This document shows positions 1 to 10,157 of a stretch of 64,000 bases of DNA, piece by piece. Origin of the DNA: Acheta domesticus (Eukaryota; Arthropoda; Insecta; Orthoptera; Gryllidae); NCBI GenBank assembly GCA_031308135.1, contig JAHLJT010008756.1, positions 76,119,397 to 76,183,396 of the forward strand. The letters are read 5' to 3'. The position numbers and the translations under genes are program-made. The notes beneath the pieces were generated by a model. The model did no database searches, was not told the origin of the DNA, and saw only the letters and a program-made list of their open reading frames with translations. Numbering within the stretch: the first letter of the stretch is position 1; every line of letters starts with the position of its first letter.

Positions 1-41
1 ACGCCAACGACAGCGTGGACACCGTGGAGAGGTTTCAGAAG
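1..41 (+). CDS. CE-A exon (partial at window edge)
   Basis: Reads ANDSVDTVERFQK in frame up to the donor AAG|GTATGT. It aligns with the end of CE-B exon 7 (NNDTLQKFVQ), so it is the end of the exon before the His-bearing exon. The 5' part lies outside the window. Confidence 0.85.
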
Positions 42-2949
42 GTATGTCTAATATGCGCAAATAAACAGTAAATACAGATAATAACGTTGTTGTAAACTTT
101 ACAGTAGGTTACTTCAATTTATTTTGTGGATGATGGAAGGAAGATAATCGAGGGCAAGTCAATTATGTAACCAGAATGTTTTTTTATTAAGTTAACGCTC
201 CATCTGTCAGATAATTGAATGTTTGGAAATCCAAGTCCATCATCTTCAAACATAATAACAATTATTACTACTATAATAAGTGGATGTAGCTGTGAGCACG
301 AACGCAACCAAATTCTACAACCAATGAATTGGGAGAAGATGAAATGTCATGACCAATGAAAGGGGAGAAAACGAACTAATACATGTTCTCAATGCGTTAT
401 TAATTTTTTTATCTATTGTATACTGTTTTCTATGTACAGATGTGCACTGACATATTCTTGGCTGTCGGTATTTCAAAAACCGCAGAACTTCTGACAAAGA
501 ACGGAGGATCTGTGTACGTGTACCAGTTTTCCCGTGATGGACCGCTCGGTATCATCAAGCAAGACATGGGTGCCGCCCACATTCCGGGCGTGACGCATGG
601 CGACGATATGGCTTACCTCTTCGACTTCATGAACCAGAGTGAGCCCTTCCCGGTGCCCTCCTCCGAGGTACCTCTGCGAGAACGACAACAGAAGCTATTT
701 GCAAATTTTGCCAAAACAGGGTATGTTGAGTCAAGTACATTCAAATTTAGATTCTCGTTTGCAATAACAAAGGTCGTGAATGTGGTTCGCGTGGATACAG
801 ACATTATTTGTAATAAAAAACGTTACTAAATTTACTGATAAGAATACTATTTTATATCATGACTAGCATTCTAAAATCCATAGGACATTACAAGTACAAT
901 TATTTTAATCATACACCTTTCGAAAAGCGATTCTTCACATAAAATGAGTTTTCGTATTATATCAAAATGTTACGGATAAAATACCAATATGGTGAATTCA
1001 TGTATTAGCTGGAAAACATTCACATTATCTTAAATTTGTGAACAATGTTTGAAATAGCTTCAAACCATACGTCGGGTTTCAGCAGCGTGAAGTTCACACT
1101 AACCAACTCATGTTGAGAAGAATAAGTGTCGAGTAGCAGGTATGTGATAAACAGGATAAGTGTTGATATGAAATGTATACGGCTACTGAGAGACAAGGTG
1201 TGACGTTTCGAAATCCGCTCTCAGTCGTGAATGTCTCTTTATCGAACCTAACCTCACTGTATCTCAGTTGAGACTTTGCTTTCAAGTAGGTTCGAGGCTT
1301 TGATCTTCGGGGATTGCTAAAATAACATAGACTAGGGGAATGGCGTAATTTTCAACAAATGTACGTCTTATTACGTCTTGTTTACACAGTCGGCTCATTC
1401 TCGTACAACCATTTTAATTTCGTAAGCACCGTGTGGTTATCAATATTATCCGGATAAATTCCCAAATGATCCGTTCGTCATTAGTGCAATCATGCCAAAT
1501 GCTACTCCTAAAACTAGCCACACGTTGGTCTTTACTTGCCTTTACCATACATATATGACATCTAAACTCGTAAGTTCAAATTTTCAGTGAACCAATATTA
1601 GAACACATTATCACAGTATTTCATTCTATTAAATATATTTTTATCTTAAAAAGGGCATAATGAAATGTGCCCATATAATTTTAGTATCAATAGAAATGTT
1701 TACTTCAGTAATACAATTAACTCGCTAATAGAAATGTCGTTTCTTCTTAGTTTCACTTTCATGTATTTATCATCTTCCTGGGGCTTTTTCCAGCTTCAGG
1801 GGATGTCGATTTCGACTGTCCGCGCTGGGAACCCACATTGTCTCTCACGAGAACACATATTAACATTTACACTTGACACACACTTTCGGGCTGCTCGGTC
1901 TCTGGTCAGCAGACTGACAAGACCTTCTGCGACAAATCTCATACATAAAAGGCAAGGGACAAGCAACCATGCTTACGGCGGGACTCAAACTCCAGACTCC
2001 TGAAACCATGCAGCTGAGACGGTTTGCGCTCTAGCGATCTGGCCAGCCAAGTCAGTCGTACACGATTGCTTCTATATAATGCCATGACACAACCCTGAAT
2101 TCGCGGTAGTGACCTTACAAGAATAAACACATCTACTTAATTAGTTGACAAGGTACTTTTACCTTAGTTCCAAAATTACAAGGTTATCGTTACAGGCTGC
2201 TCCTAAGGTTAGCCATAAATTGCTGTTTACCTGTTACATATCATTACTATATGACATTTAAATTCTTTCAGTTTGGTGAACTAATAACAGAACACAATAA
2301 TACAATAGTTAATTCTACAAATTTTATTTTCATCTTAAAATGGGATTTAAAGAAATGAAAATATATTTTTTAAATGTCTATATTTTTTAAATGTGTTCTA
2401 TATTTTTTAAATGTCATTCGAAATGTTTGCTACAGCAATACAATTCCGTCGCTAAAAGAAGTGTCGTTTCCTCTTGGAATCCTAAATTACAAGTACGTTT
2501 TATCACAATGCCATGACATGACGCCACGATACGCGGGAGTGACCTTACACGAAAATAAACACATTACTTAGTATGTTGACACGTTTCATTAGTTTCAGTA
2601 TTAGAAGATTTTCGTTTAGAATAAAGAACGACAGAACAATGGCAAAACAGAAAGATCCTCAAATCTTCCAGAATTACTGCCCATAACACAATTTAATTGT
2701 GTAGATCTATGTCACTATCTTTAACAGATCTGTTCGTTCTCTTGCAGTTACCCAACCCCGGATGACAGTGGTTTGGTCGACTGGCCTTTGTACACACTGG
2801 AAAAGGAGAGCTATCTAGATATGGACAAAGAACTAAGTGCTAATGACAAATTGCTGGGTAGAAGAATGACATTTTGGAGAAATTTGGCAAAGAAGTATAA
2901 TCCCATTGAGATGCCTACCCCAAGCGCCAAAGGAAAGAAACTGAATTAG
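1..2949 (+). CDS. CE-A: carboxylesterase, 3' part only (last three exons)
   Basis: Seen: exons <1-41, 440-720 and 2748-2949 join in frame (phases 0 and 2), with donors GTATGT and GTATGT and acceptors ACAG and GCAG, ending in TAG at 2947-2949. About 173 residues are visible. They carry the COE C-terminal signature: a YVYQFSRDGP-like strand, then the catalytic-His motif THGDDMAY (His codon 596-598), an RERQ helix and a final WP...FWRNL segment. Known: carboxylesterases (alpha/beta-hydrolase fold, Ser-Glu-His triad) hydrolyse carboxylic esters, including xenobiotics, pheromones and hormones. The nucleophile Ser and Glu exons lie upstream of the window. The C-terminus is Lys-rich with no HDEL-type signal or hydrophobic tail, so a secreted, non-anchored enzyme is likely. 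It matches the last exons of CE-B in phase and in length of the final exon (202 nt). Substrate unknown. Confidence 0.93.
440..720 (+). CDS. CE-A His-bearing exon
   Basis: 281 nt, entered in phase 0 after ACAG at 436-439 and left in phase 2 at GG|GTATGT. It encodes the conserved CTD..., YVYQFSRDG and HGDD motifs. The equivalent CE-B exon is 290 nt, the 9-nt difference falling in the variable loop after FDF. An in-frame ATG upstream at 416 is intronic and is not a start. Confidence 0.93.
1490..2620 (+). repeat. Diverged tandem duplication inside the last CE-A intron
   Basis: Two similar blocks follow each other, about 1490-2160 and 2190-2620. Shared landmarks in order are a CTCCTAA..TTAGCCA stretch, TATATGACAT, a run of GAACACA, AAATGTTTRCTWCAG, GTCGTTTC and GTGACCTTACA followed by AATAAACACAT. 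Copy 1 is longer because a SINE sits in it (about 1790-2066). Copy 2 has a local triplication of the phrase TATATTTTTTAAATGT near 2361-2414. Confidence 0.65.
1790..2066 (-). mobile_element. tRNA-derived SINE, second family, in CE-A intron
   Basis: On the minus strand the head reads TGGCCAGATCGCTAGAGCGC (A-box-like) followed by GTTTGAGTCCC (B-box-like), the spacing of an RNA polymerase III promoter in a tRNA-like head, with an unrelated body behind it. It interrupts copy 1 of the local tandem duplication, so it inserted after the duplication. No poly-A tail or clean target-site duplication was identified. Confidence 0.6.
2748..2949 (+). CDS. CE-A terminal coding exon
   Basis: Begins after TTGCAG and completes the split Gly codon (GG|T), then reads YPTPDDSGLVDWPLY... 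and ends in TAG. It is 202 nt, the same length as the last exon of CE-B, and carries the family's WP...YL-D...FW pattern near the C-terminus. Confidence 0.92.
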
Positions 2950-4039
2950 TACAGAAATAATTCTAGCAAACAAAAAAGGAGTCGTATTGACAAACAATAC
3001 AACATAGCATGTACAATGTTCAAAATAAAGGGAAATATCCCACAGTTTCTGATATGAACAAGTTGTTTTAATACACTTTGCAGAGTATATATTCCCCGTT
3101 ACATTGTAACCAAGCCCCCGACTGAACATTTATTATTTAGTGACAATATGACTAAAATAATAAATTATTCCAAAATTCAACCGTCTAAGCTCGGTGAAGC
3201 AACCAATGAGACTCTGAACCATAAATGCGTCCAGAGAATGTGCATTTCAGCATTTTCAACAGATGACTTAAGCAAAGTACATAGGTAGAAGAAATATGCT
3301 ATGCTACGCTACTATCCTTAGTCCCGTTAGAGTAATGTTTTATGCTAGACGGTTGTTGAGTACTTCCCCTGCTGGAATGTGATAACTGTCGGCGACCTAC
3401 AAGTAAGTTAGCGGGAGACTTCCTCTAACTGTAACAGTTATCTTCCAAGTACGTTATTTCGTAACTGTAAGCGTGAACTTGTATGGTGACGAACTGTTTT
3501 CGTCCAGCCCACCAGAACAAATTTCTAATAGACATAGACTTTTTTAGTAAATTGTAGTATCACAATATACTCTAGAAATTGTAATACGCAAATTTGGTAA
3601 CTCGTGTATATTCCACTAATAAAGTACAATTGAGTTAATTCAAGATTTGTTTTTGTCTAGATAATAAGGTAGTATGTTTGAATCTCATATTTCGCATTTC
3701 TTTCAGATTTTTTAGGAGTGATTTTTACTATTTTTCGTAATTTAATCATTTATTTTCGTAATGTTAACATCATTTCATTGATATTTCTGTCATTTTCTCC
3801 CATGAGCTGGTTCTCAATCTAGTAGCCTAGACTTCACTGCAGAGGCACCAAAGGGAAATATAGCTTTGTATGAGGGTGGGGTGGCGATTTGTTTGAAGCC
3901 AGCAGTCATAAAGCAATATCATTTACTTTAAGTGTCCCGTGAGAAAACATTCCACAAATTTGATGTGTATGAGGGCGGGATGGGACCATGTGAAGCACCC
4001 CTCGTGACTCCTCTGGTCTCATTTCATTTTCATTTTGAT
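2950..4039. other. Intergenic, no gene recognised
   Basis: CE-A 3' flank. AT-rich with no long open frame. Reading frames here show no protein family that I recognise, and no repeat structure was found. Confidence 0.6.
3024..3029 (+). terminator. CE-A candidate polyadenylation signal
   Basis: AATAAA 75 nt after the CE-A stop codon. Another AATAAA-like run lies near 3155. This is the first canonical hexamer downstream, so it is the likely 3' end signal. No transcript evidence. Confidence 0.5.
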
Positions 4040-4330
4040 TGACTGCTTAGTGATTTCGCCACATATGTAGCTCACATGTCAGATTGCTTGCTTTCCATAA
4101 CACGAAGCTGCGGTCGATTCCCGGTCAGAGAAGATTATAGTGTGCGCTTTGTTCATAACGTCCTAATATCTGCTGCTGTGTGATAATGAGAAGGTTCAGA
4201 AGACCAGAATAGGGCGTAGGAAAGTCTCATGTGGTAACCACACGTACCCTTTAATCAAAAGCCGCGAGGCCGGGACGCCGCTGATACTCCTTGTGGGATC
4301 AGAGGCTGTTGTGCCAGAACAGATAGATTT
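4040..4330 (+). mobile_element. Possible tRNA-like SINE fragment
   Basis: A TAGCTCA..AGATTG A-box-like stretch near 4066-4092 is followed by GGTCGATTCCCGG, a B-box-like stretch near 4113. The downstream body does not match the main SINE family in this window. Alternative: chance similarity in repetitive DNA. Confidence 0.35.
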
Positions 4331-4854
4331 GGGATTCCGTGCGCGTAAACTGCTAGTCATTCTTCCCGTGAGTGTTGTTCGTGTTTTCCCCTAGGATGCT
4401 CGAGGTGATCGCCTGCTGCCAGGGGAGGTCCGGCGCCAACATACCGTCGGCTACTACGGTTTCCCCATGACCAGGTGTCTCCCACCAATGGTAGCTCTCC
4501 CTTCAGGCGGGACAAACTCTAAACTTTCATCGGTCTCCCGGCATGTGTGACAGTGTAGTGCATGTTAGTTTAGTTTGAGTAAATAAGGGGACAGGATAGG
4601 ACAAGGAAGAGGAAAGAAAGTTTGCGCGGGCCATAAACGCTTGTTAGGATACTGCTCCCGCATTCGCCTGGTGATAGTCGGCGAAATCACGGAAAACTAC
4701 CGATCAGAGCACGCGGCTGATAGAATTCTCTCACAGACAACGGCTGACTTCGAAATACCTGCCGTAGTCGGGACTCGAGTCGACTCGAATCTAAGGCCTC
4801 CCGGTCAGAGGCACTGCAGTGACATCAGTTGATGCCCTGAGCCACCTCTCCCGG
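4331..4854 (-). mobile_element. tRNA-derived SINE (main family), nearly full length
   Basis: Read on the minus strand, it starts with GGTGGCTCAGGGCATCAACT (A-box type), then a B-box-like stretch ending in GACTCGAGTCCC, then a body that recurs at 13021, 28050, 49785 and (plus strand) 8641 and 61185. The far end carries a GCGCG..AACTGC..TAGTCAT tract near 4340-4360, which also ends the other copies. Length about 520 bp. The 63-codon frame across it is not a gene. Confidence 0.75.
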
Positions 4855-5317
4855 TCCTTCGTTTCACCTTGCGACGAGGTGAGTACGGTACCTCCTTGGT
4901 ACGAGGTGAGTACCATGAATTTGATGCGTATTTACGGATATTTCTTCTAGTGTTGAACAATTTCCCTTTTTCCAAATGTTTTAGTGTCTTGGGAGACAAA
5001 TTGCATTCAGTTCAACACTTCCTTCTTCCCACCCTGCACTTCCCTGGTGCGAATGAAGGCAAAACGATTCCCATTTCACAATGTTTTGGATCAATTATTT
5101 CATGTCAGCTACAACCGAATAGGACTTTTATTGATTGGACACCAGATCTCATACCGAATAATACACCACAATATATCATAATACCATAATAAACCATTAT
5201 ATTCCATAATAAACCAAATCTCAATAAACTTTTAACTGAACTACGAGCATTTCATCGTGAGAAATCTCCATCAGAAATAAGATCTGGGTCAGTTAATGCG
5301 AATGAACACCAATGATT

Positions 5318-5350
5318 GCATTATAAAGTAAACTAGTGGTGCTGAAACAA
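5318..5350 (+). repeat. Isolated R1-type terminal motif
   Basis: ACTAGTGGTGCTGAAACAAA matches the left-end motif of the R1 dispersed repeat (see 5925) but is not followed by the R1 body. It could be a decayed copy or a shared end motif of related non-autonomous elements. Confidence 0.35.
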
Positions 5351-5924
5351 AATGTTTTATTTCGCCTTTAGTGATAGTTATATAATACTATTTATACCAC
5401 AATTTCTCTCCGAAATAGCACATCTCAGTCATCATTTCTGGTAAAACACATTACAAATCTTATGACATTTGGTGCAAAAACTAAATATTTTCAAGCAAAT
5501 ATCAACACAAAATTGACAATCATAACTGCTTTTCATACAGGGAAATCTTTCCCAAAAATACGATGCACTTCACAATACTTAGCTCACGAGTCATTGTTGG
5601 TAAGTCATTGTTGCATTCTAATCTGATATCCCTAAAGGTTCTATTTCGTATATTTAAAATAGGTTTTAAATAATTTCCAAAAATTAATGTGTAAGTGTAT
5701 AACAAAAGGTAGAATGTATGAAACAAACAAGAAACGTGAAATTATATACAAATTATAACTTAAGAAGCAACCAACTGCCTGGAATTAGGTTCACGAAGCG
5801 CAGTAAATTCCGAGCGGACGATTATGTTTGTTGCCAAATTACACAAAAAATACTCAGTTTCAAAACATTCAACATGACCTTCTATAAAGATCTTTTTTGA
5901 TGAACACATTTCATTAAGAAAACT

Positions 5925-7535
5925 AGTGGTGCTACAAAATGACACAGACTTTCCTGCATTAGTTTTCTATTTCTATTGGTCTATTTCCTAGCTATTCGGG
6001 ACTTGCCACATACTCTTGCCAGCTGCCATATTCCGCCACATAAACATATTATTGGACAATTTTTTAATTTGTCGATTTCCTAATGGTAGAACTGAAATAT
6101 AATTTTAAGAATAATAAAAAACAGTAGAATCTGGCTCTAAATGGCAATTTTCTTTAAAACATTTGGAACTGTTTTTAAGAAAATGGCGTTTAAGTCCTAC
6201 GCGGGATTAGAAGCTCATTTTCACAGAAAAGTTTGAGTTTTCGAAATAATTTGAATTTGAAGCACATCCATTCATTATTAGAGCAGTTTTTCCAAATTAC
6301 TAGAAACGTGCGTATAAACGCTGTGAGAGAACGTCCAAAATAAGTATATTTGTGTAATTTTTGAAAAAACAAAAAAGTACTCCCAAATGAATTTTGCATC
6401 ATATTAAAGAGGGCAATTACCACTATGCGTTCGAAAAGTTTGAAAAAAATAGTCTTTTTGAGAAAATAGAGTTTGAGCGTTTCTGAAAATGCGGAATTTT
6501 GAGCTATCTTTCACAGAAAACGGTTGAGTGTTGAAAAACTCTTTATGACTTGATTTAAAGCACATGACTCATGAGTAGAATCATGTCAACAAATCGCACC
6601 TAATGTAAATATTAATGACATGACCGACAAGTAAAAAAATTACATTTTTATAATTTTTGAAGAAACAAACGAATAAAGCAGTACGGAATTTATGTCATCT
6701 CGTAGAATAAATTAAGCACTATCCTCACCAACATTTTAAAGAAAATATTTGGAGTAGTTTTTGAGAAAATCTTGTTTTTGCAATTCTTCAAAATTGCACA
6801 TATTGCACGCAATATAACAATATTACATAAATATCTACTCCGTATATACGTATGTATACGATAAAGTAAAAGTGTTTATCTTACCCTCAATTCTGTATTG
6901 CAAGTCATGAAAAATGGCAGATCCAGTTTTTCTGAGAAAAAAAAGTGTCTTTGAGAAAATTGAGTTTAAAAATCACTTCCGGCCGCGAAATTCAAACCAG
7001 CCGCTACGACACCAGACGGCAGCGTCTCCTTCTACTCGGAGCATTTCCTCGTTTCTGCGCGTAAACGGTGAAACAGTCGAGTAATATTCTCTAAGCGAAG
7101 CATCGCGTGGCTTACACTAGAATACGTTAATAGTATCAAATGTTTGTAGGTTCTGTTCAATAAATATTTTAAATGTACTTATTGAAAATTCATTTTTGTT
7201 AAAAAATATGTGTGCCGTGGCTATTATTTTGAACAAAACTGCGATTTTTAATAAGTACATTTAAAATATTAGAGCTTTTCTGTTTGGGGGAAAATCGTTT
7301 TGGCCGATTTAGCCACTAGCGTTGTTCACAGACAGATGGGCAGACGTTTTGCCGTCAATAGATTTTGCGGTATCAAGTACCCAAAAAAAGCGGATTATGG
7401 CTACACCAGGTGTAGAAGAATCTTTTTCTAAATTTAGCGTTTGGATCCATCCACTTTCTCCTTTCCAGGATTGTGCAATAAGAGTTTTTTGCCGGAAATT
7501 TGCCGTTTTTCGCGCAACATTACATTAATTTATCT
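5925..7535 (+). repeat. R1 dispersed repeat, copy A
   Basis: Opens with ACTAGTGGTGCTACAAAATG and CACAGACTTTCC and closes with a GACAGATGGGCAGACGTTTT tract, TATCAAGTACCC, GGCTACACC and GCGCAACATTACAT. The same landmarks, in the same order, occur at about 26770-29015 and 29036-30605, and in reverse at 32990-34365. Inside, a phrase like AGAAAATGGCGTTTAAG recurs at about 283-300 bp spacing (6178 and 6461 here). No coding capacity. It looks like a non-autonomous transposon or amplified repeat of unknown class. Confidence 0.7.
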
Positions 7536-7954
7536 CAACGGCGGTAGCGATAGCGAGAATGTAAAGTGATTTGGTCATACAGTAACAATACAGGAATAAT
7601 AAATTCTGAATTGTTTGTTTAAATTGACAAATAGACAAAGCAAAATTCCTCCAGTGGAGATATTGCCTTACAAATTTGCAATGAATTAGGTCAGATGAAT
7701 AATATATACTAACAGCAATACTAAGTCTAAAACGGGTCAATTGAGACCCCCTTTCATATTTCTAGGATAAAATAAAGAATTATCGATGCTGTGAATGTAT
7801 GCAGAAATACAGAGAGTTGTCTGAGTATTTACGTATTTGGATCATATAATATATAATTTCGAATGCAAACCTTTTTTTTAAGCTCACGTACTGAGTTCTT
7901 CCAGAAATCTAAGATATTATTTTAAACCTATTTCTACGAATTAGGACCCGCCGA

Positions 7955-8105
7955 ATTGGGCCAGAGTTGGCATTTAAGTTGTCTCTCCAACATCTCTGAC
8001 CAGGAGATGCTTGGTCGAAACCATGGGCTGCTTAGAAAATTCTAGCGGCCGGCTACTGTGGTTAGTAGTTTCCCGTGCTTTCTCGAATCAATACCAGGGG
8101 AGGAG
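7955..8105 (+). mobile_element. SINE fragment (main family)
   Basis: CTTGGTCGAAACC, then ATTCTAGCGGCCGGCT, then TTTCCCGTG..TTTCTCG..TCAATACCAGG match the mid part of the plus-strand SINE copy at 61185. The head and tail are missing. Confidence 0.5.
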
Positions 8106-8640
8106 CATTTTCTTTTTCTTTCTTGACATTGTGAGAAGGCCAAGTGATGTATCTTAGGGGAAACCATTTTGAAAACTCAAAATAACCTGGCCATTTATAA
8201 GGGAACGAATGCTCTGGCATGAATAAGTCTCGCAAATTTTAAGCGTTAGTACTATGTATCAATATTTATTCCGTTTCAATGGTAAAAATATGTTTTTTAT
8301 GTGTGTTTCGGTCTTGTAAAATTTGTTTTGTACTAGCGAGGAGAGGCGCCAACGACGCTGAGTAATTCTTGTTATAAATAAATGAGGGTTACAGAAACAC
8401 CTGCGATCGATATTACAGCCGGCAGTGTAAAGAAAGACAGCTGTCAATCAATCAGTATGCGCGGATGAACAGTAACTGTGTGACTTAGTGACGGTCTTTT
8501 CCTCTGATATTTAATGTTCTTTAATTGTCTTATTCTCTATAAACAAGAGATTGCACACATAGGCGCTTTTAAGTGTAATAAAATGTATTACCATTTCGTC
8601 TTGTGTAATCGGTTGCGGTTTTTCAGTGGCAGAATTCTAC

Positions 8641-8870
8641 AGTGTCGCTGATTAGGCGGTCCTAGGGTTTGAACGACCCGACGGTGGTAGATTTTTTACA
8701 CTAGACCGGTCGACCACTGGAAGAAAGACCCAGCTCGGTTGCTCTGATCGGTAGATTCTCATATCAATACCACGCGAATGCGGGACCTGTACTTCAGCAA
8801 TCGAGTCACAGACCACGCGCGATATTTCCTCACTCATTGTCCCCTCCTTTCCCCAGACACACTCACTCGT
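8641..8870 (+). mobile_element. SINE (main family), plus strand, partial
   Basis: A GGGTTTGAACGACCCGACGG stretch corresponds to the B box of the family. It is followed by the shared GATTTTT..ACACTAG, GGTTGCTCTGATCGGTAG and ATCAATACCA blocks and a GCGCGATATTTCCTC block. The A-box part is absent or decayed. Confidence 0.6.
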
Positions 8871-8924
8871 ATGTACTAAACAATGACTCCTTTTGGGAAC
8901 ACAGAGTTGGCGTCAGTAGCCGAA

Positions 8925-9210
8925 TTGCTTAACTACGCTCCGTGAAGTTACGGATGTTAAGCAACACAAGATACCGCAGGTTCCTGGAGGAGTGACCATT
9001 TGGGAACCCCAGAGATTTAACGGCGCCGATCCCTTGGCCGAAGAAAAAACTGACAATGTCTAAGATGCCTGGAGGAAGAAGTCCCTGAAAGCCGTGGAAG
9101 TCAGCGCTGGATATTTCAGCGTGGGAGAAACAATGCCTCCTTTCGGGATATAGCTTGCAACGCACGAGACTAATTATCACAGTGGTTGACGTGCCCCCCA
9201 AAAAATGGAC
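8925..9210 (+). mobile_element. 5S rRNA-like element (5S-derived SINE or 5S pseudogene)
   Basis: About 85 nt from 8929 resemble the middle and 3' half of eukaryotic 5S rRNA: GTTAAGCAAC (box A region), then GGTTCCTGGAGGAGTGACCA and TTGGGAACCCC (box C region), in the correct order and roughly correct spacing. The 5' part of 5S is not recognisable. The body to about 9210 is non-coding. Known: 5S-derived SINEs (SINE3 type) use this internal promoter. A plain 5S pseudogene is the alternative. Confidence 0.5.
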
Positions 9211-10058
9211 TACTGTTGAAGTTTCATTTGCAATATCGATTTTTATTTGAATTTTACCACGCTATACATTTTGTGTTTAACAGTGCAATTCCATTGAGAT
9301 TATATTTTCATTTTAATTATACCTCGTCATGGACCAAGGCAAAACATACTTAGCAAGGTTCAACTCGGTTATAGTACCTTGGTCCTAATGGAAATTTTTT
9401 TCCCTATTTAAAAACATACATAAACAAGTATTTCGTTTATAACATTTCGTTTAATTCGTTATTAACACGTTTCGTTACATAAACAAGTATATTACATAAA
9501 TATCTCAATTTTTACTGAATATAATTCTTATTATTTAATAGACCAAAACACGCGAGTAAAAATTTAGAAAGGCAGTAAAGTTTAGTTACAACACCTTTCC
9601 ATGTCTAACACGAAACACGACTTAGTTAACAAAAACATACGAAGTTCATGCAGTTTTTTCGCTAAGATAGAACAGTTTGCACCTCCTACTCTAATTGCTT
9701 ACTGTTGAGAACATAAATAGGTGTTATAACTTATTATTACTTTGTGTTCCTACTGTATATAATAGGGTGATAAGATGTTTGTTTTCAACGCAATTGTCCC
9801 GTTACTTATATTCCGTTCCCATTCTCCCGAAGAAGAGTTAAAGGGATGATAATTGTCCCCCCTATGTTTTTTTAATTAATCGATGCTATTTTGTTCAATT
9901 TTATGCATCAGTTGGTATTGTCAAAATGTGAACTTCGCTTTTCTTTTGCCGGAGATGCCTATAGGCAAACATATTTTCTTGATGAAATGTCAAAGAAATT
10001 GTACATTTATCCCATATTTAAGGTCATTTTTTTAAGTACTGATGAATTTGACGAAAAA
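9211..10058. other. Intergenic, AT-rich, nothing recognised
   Basis: No protein or RNA family recognised. The open frame beginning at 9891 runs into the inverted repeat at 10059 and is judged spurious. Confidence 0.5.
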
Positions 10059-10157
10059 ACAGCTGTAAGTAAAGAGGCCAGTTGCAAGTTTCAATTTTTG
10101 AAGTCACAGAAACGTCAAAAATTGAAGCTTGCAATTGGCCTCTCTTTTCACAGCTGT
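10059..10157. repeat. Long perfect hairpin (99 nt), MITE or miRNA-like
   Basis: The arms 10059-10101 and 10115-10157 are inverted copies. The inner 29 bp pair fully apart from two G-U wobbles, around a loop of about 13 nt. After a 6-nt internal mismatch, the outer 8 bp (ACAGCTGT at each end) pair again. It is intergenic, about 2.8 kb upstream of the CE-B transcription start. It could be a fold-back MITE or a precursor-like small-RNA hairpin; the sequence alone cannot decide. Confidence 0.65.

Noticed and set aside
4641..4832. SINE regions as true tRNA genes (also 13357-13581 and 28391-28579)
   Set aside because: A and B boxes are recognisable, but acceptor and anticodon stems do not form a full cloverleaf, and the same bodies recur at several sites, as expected for SINEs.
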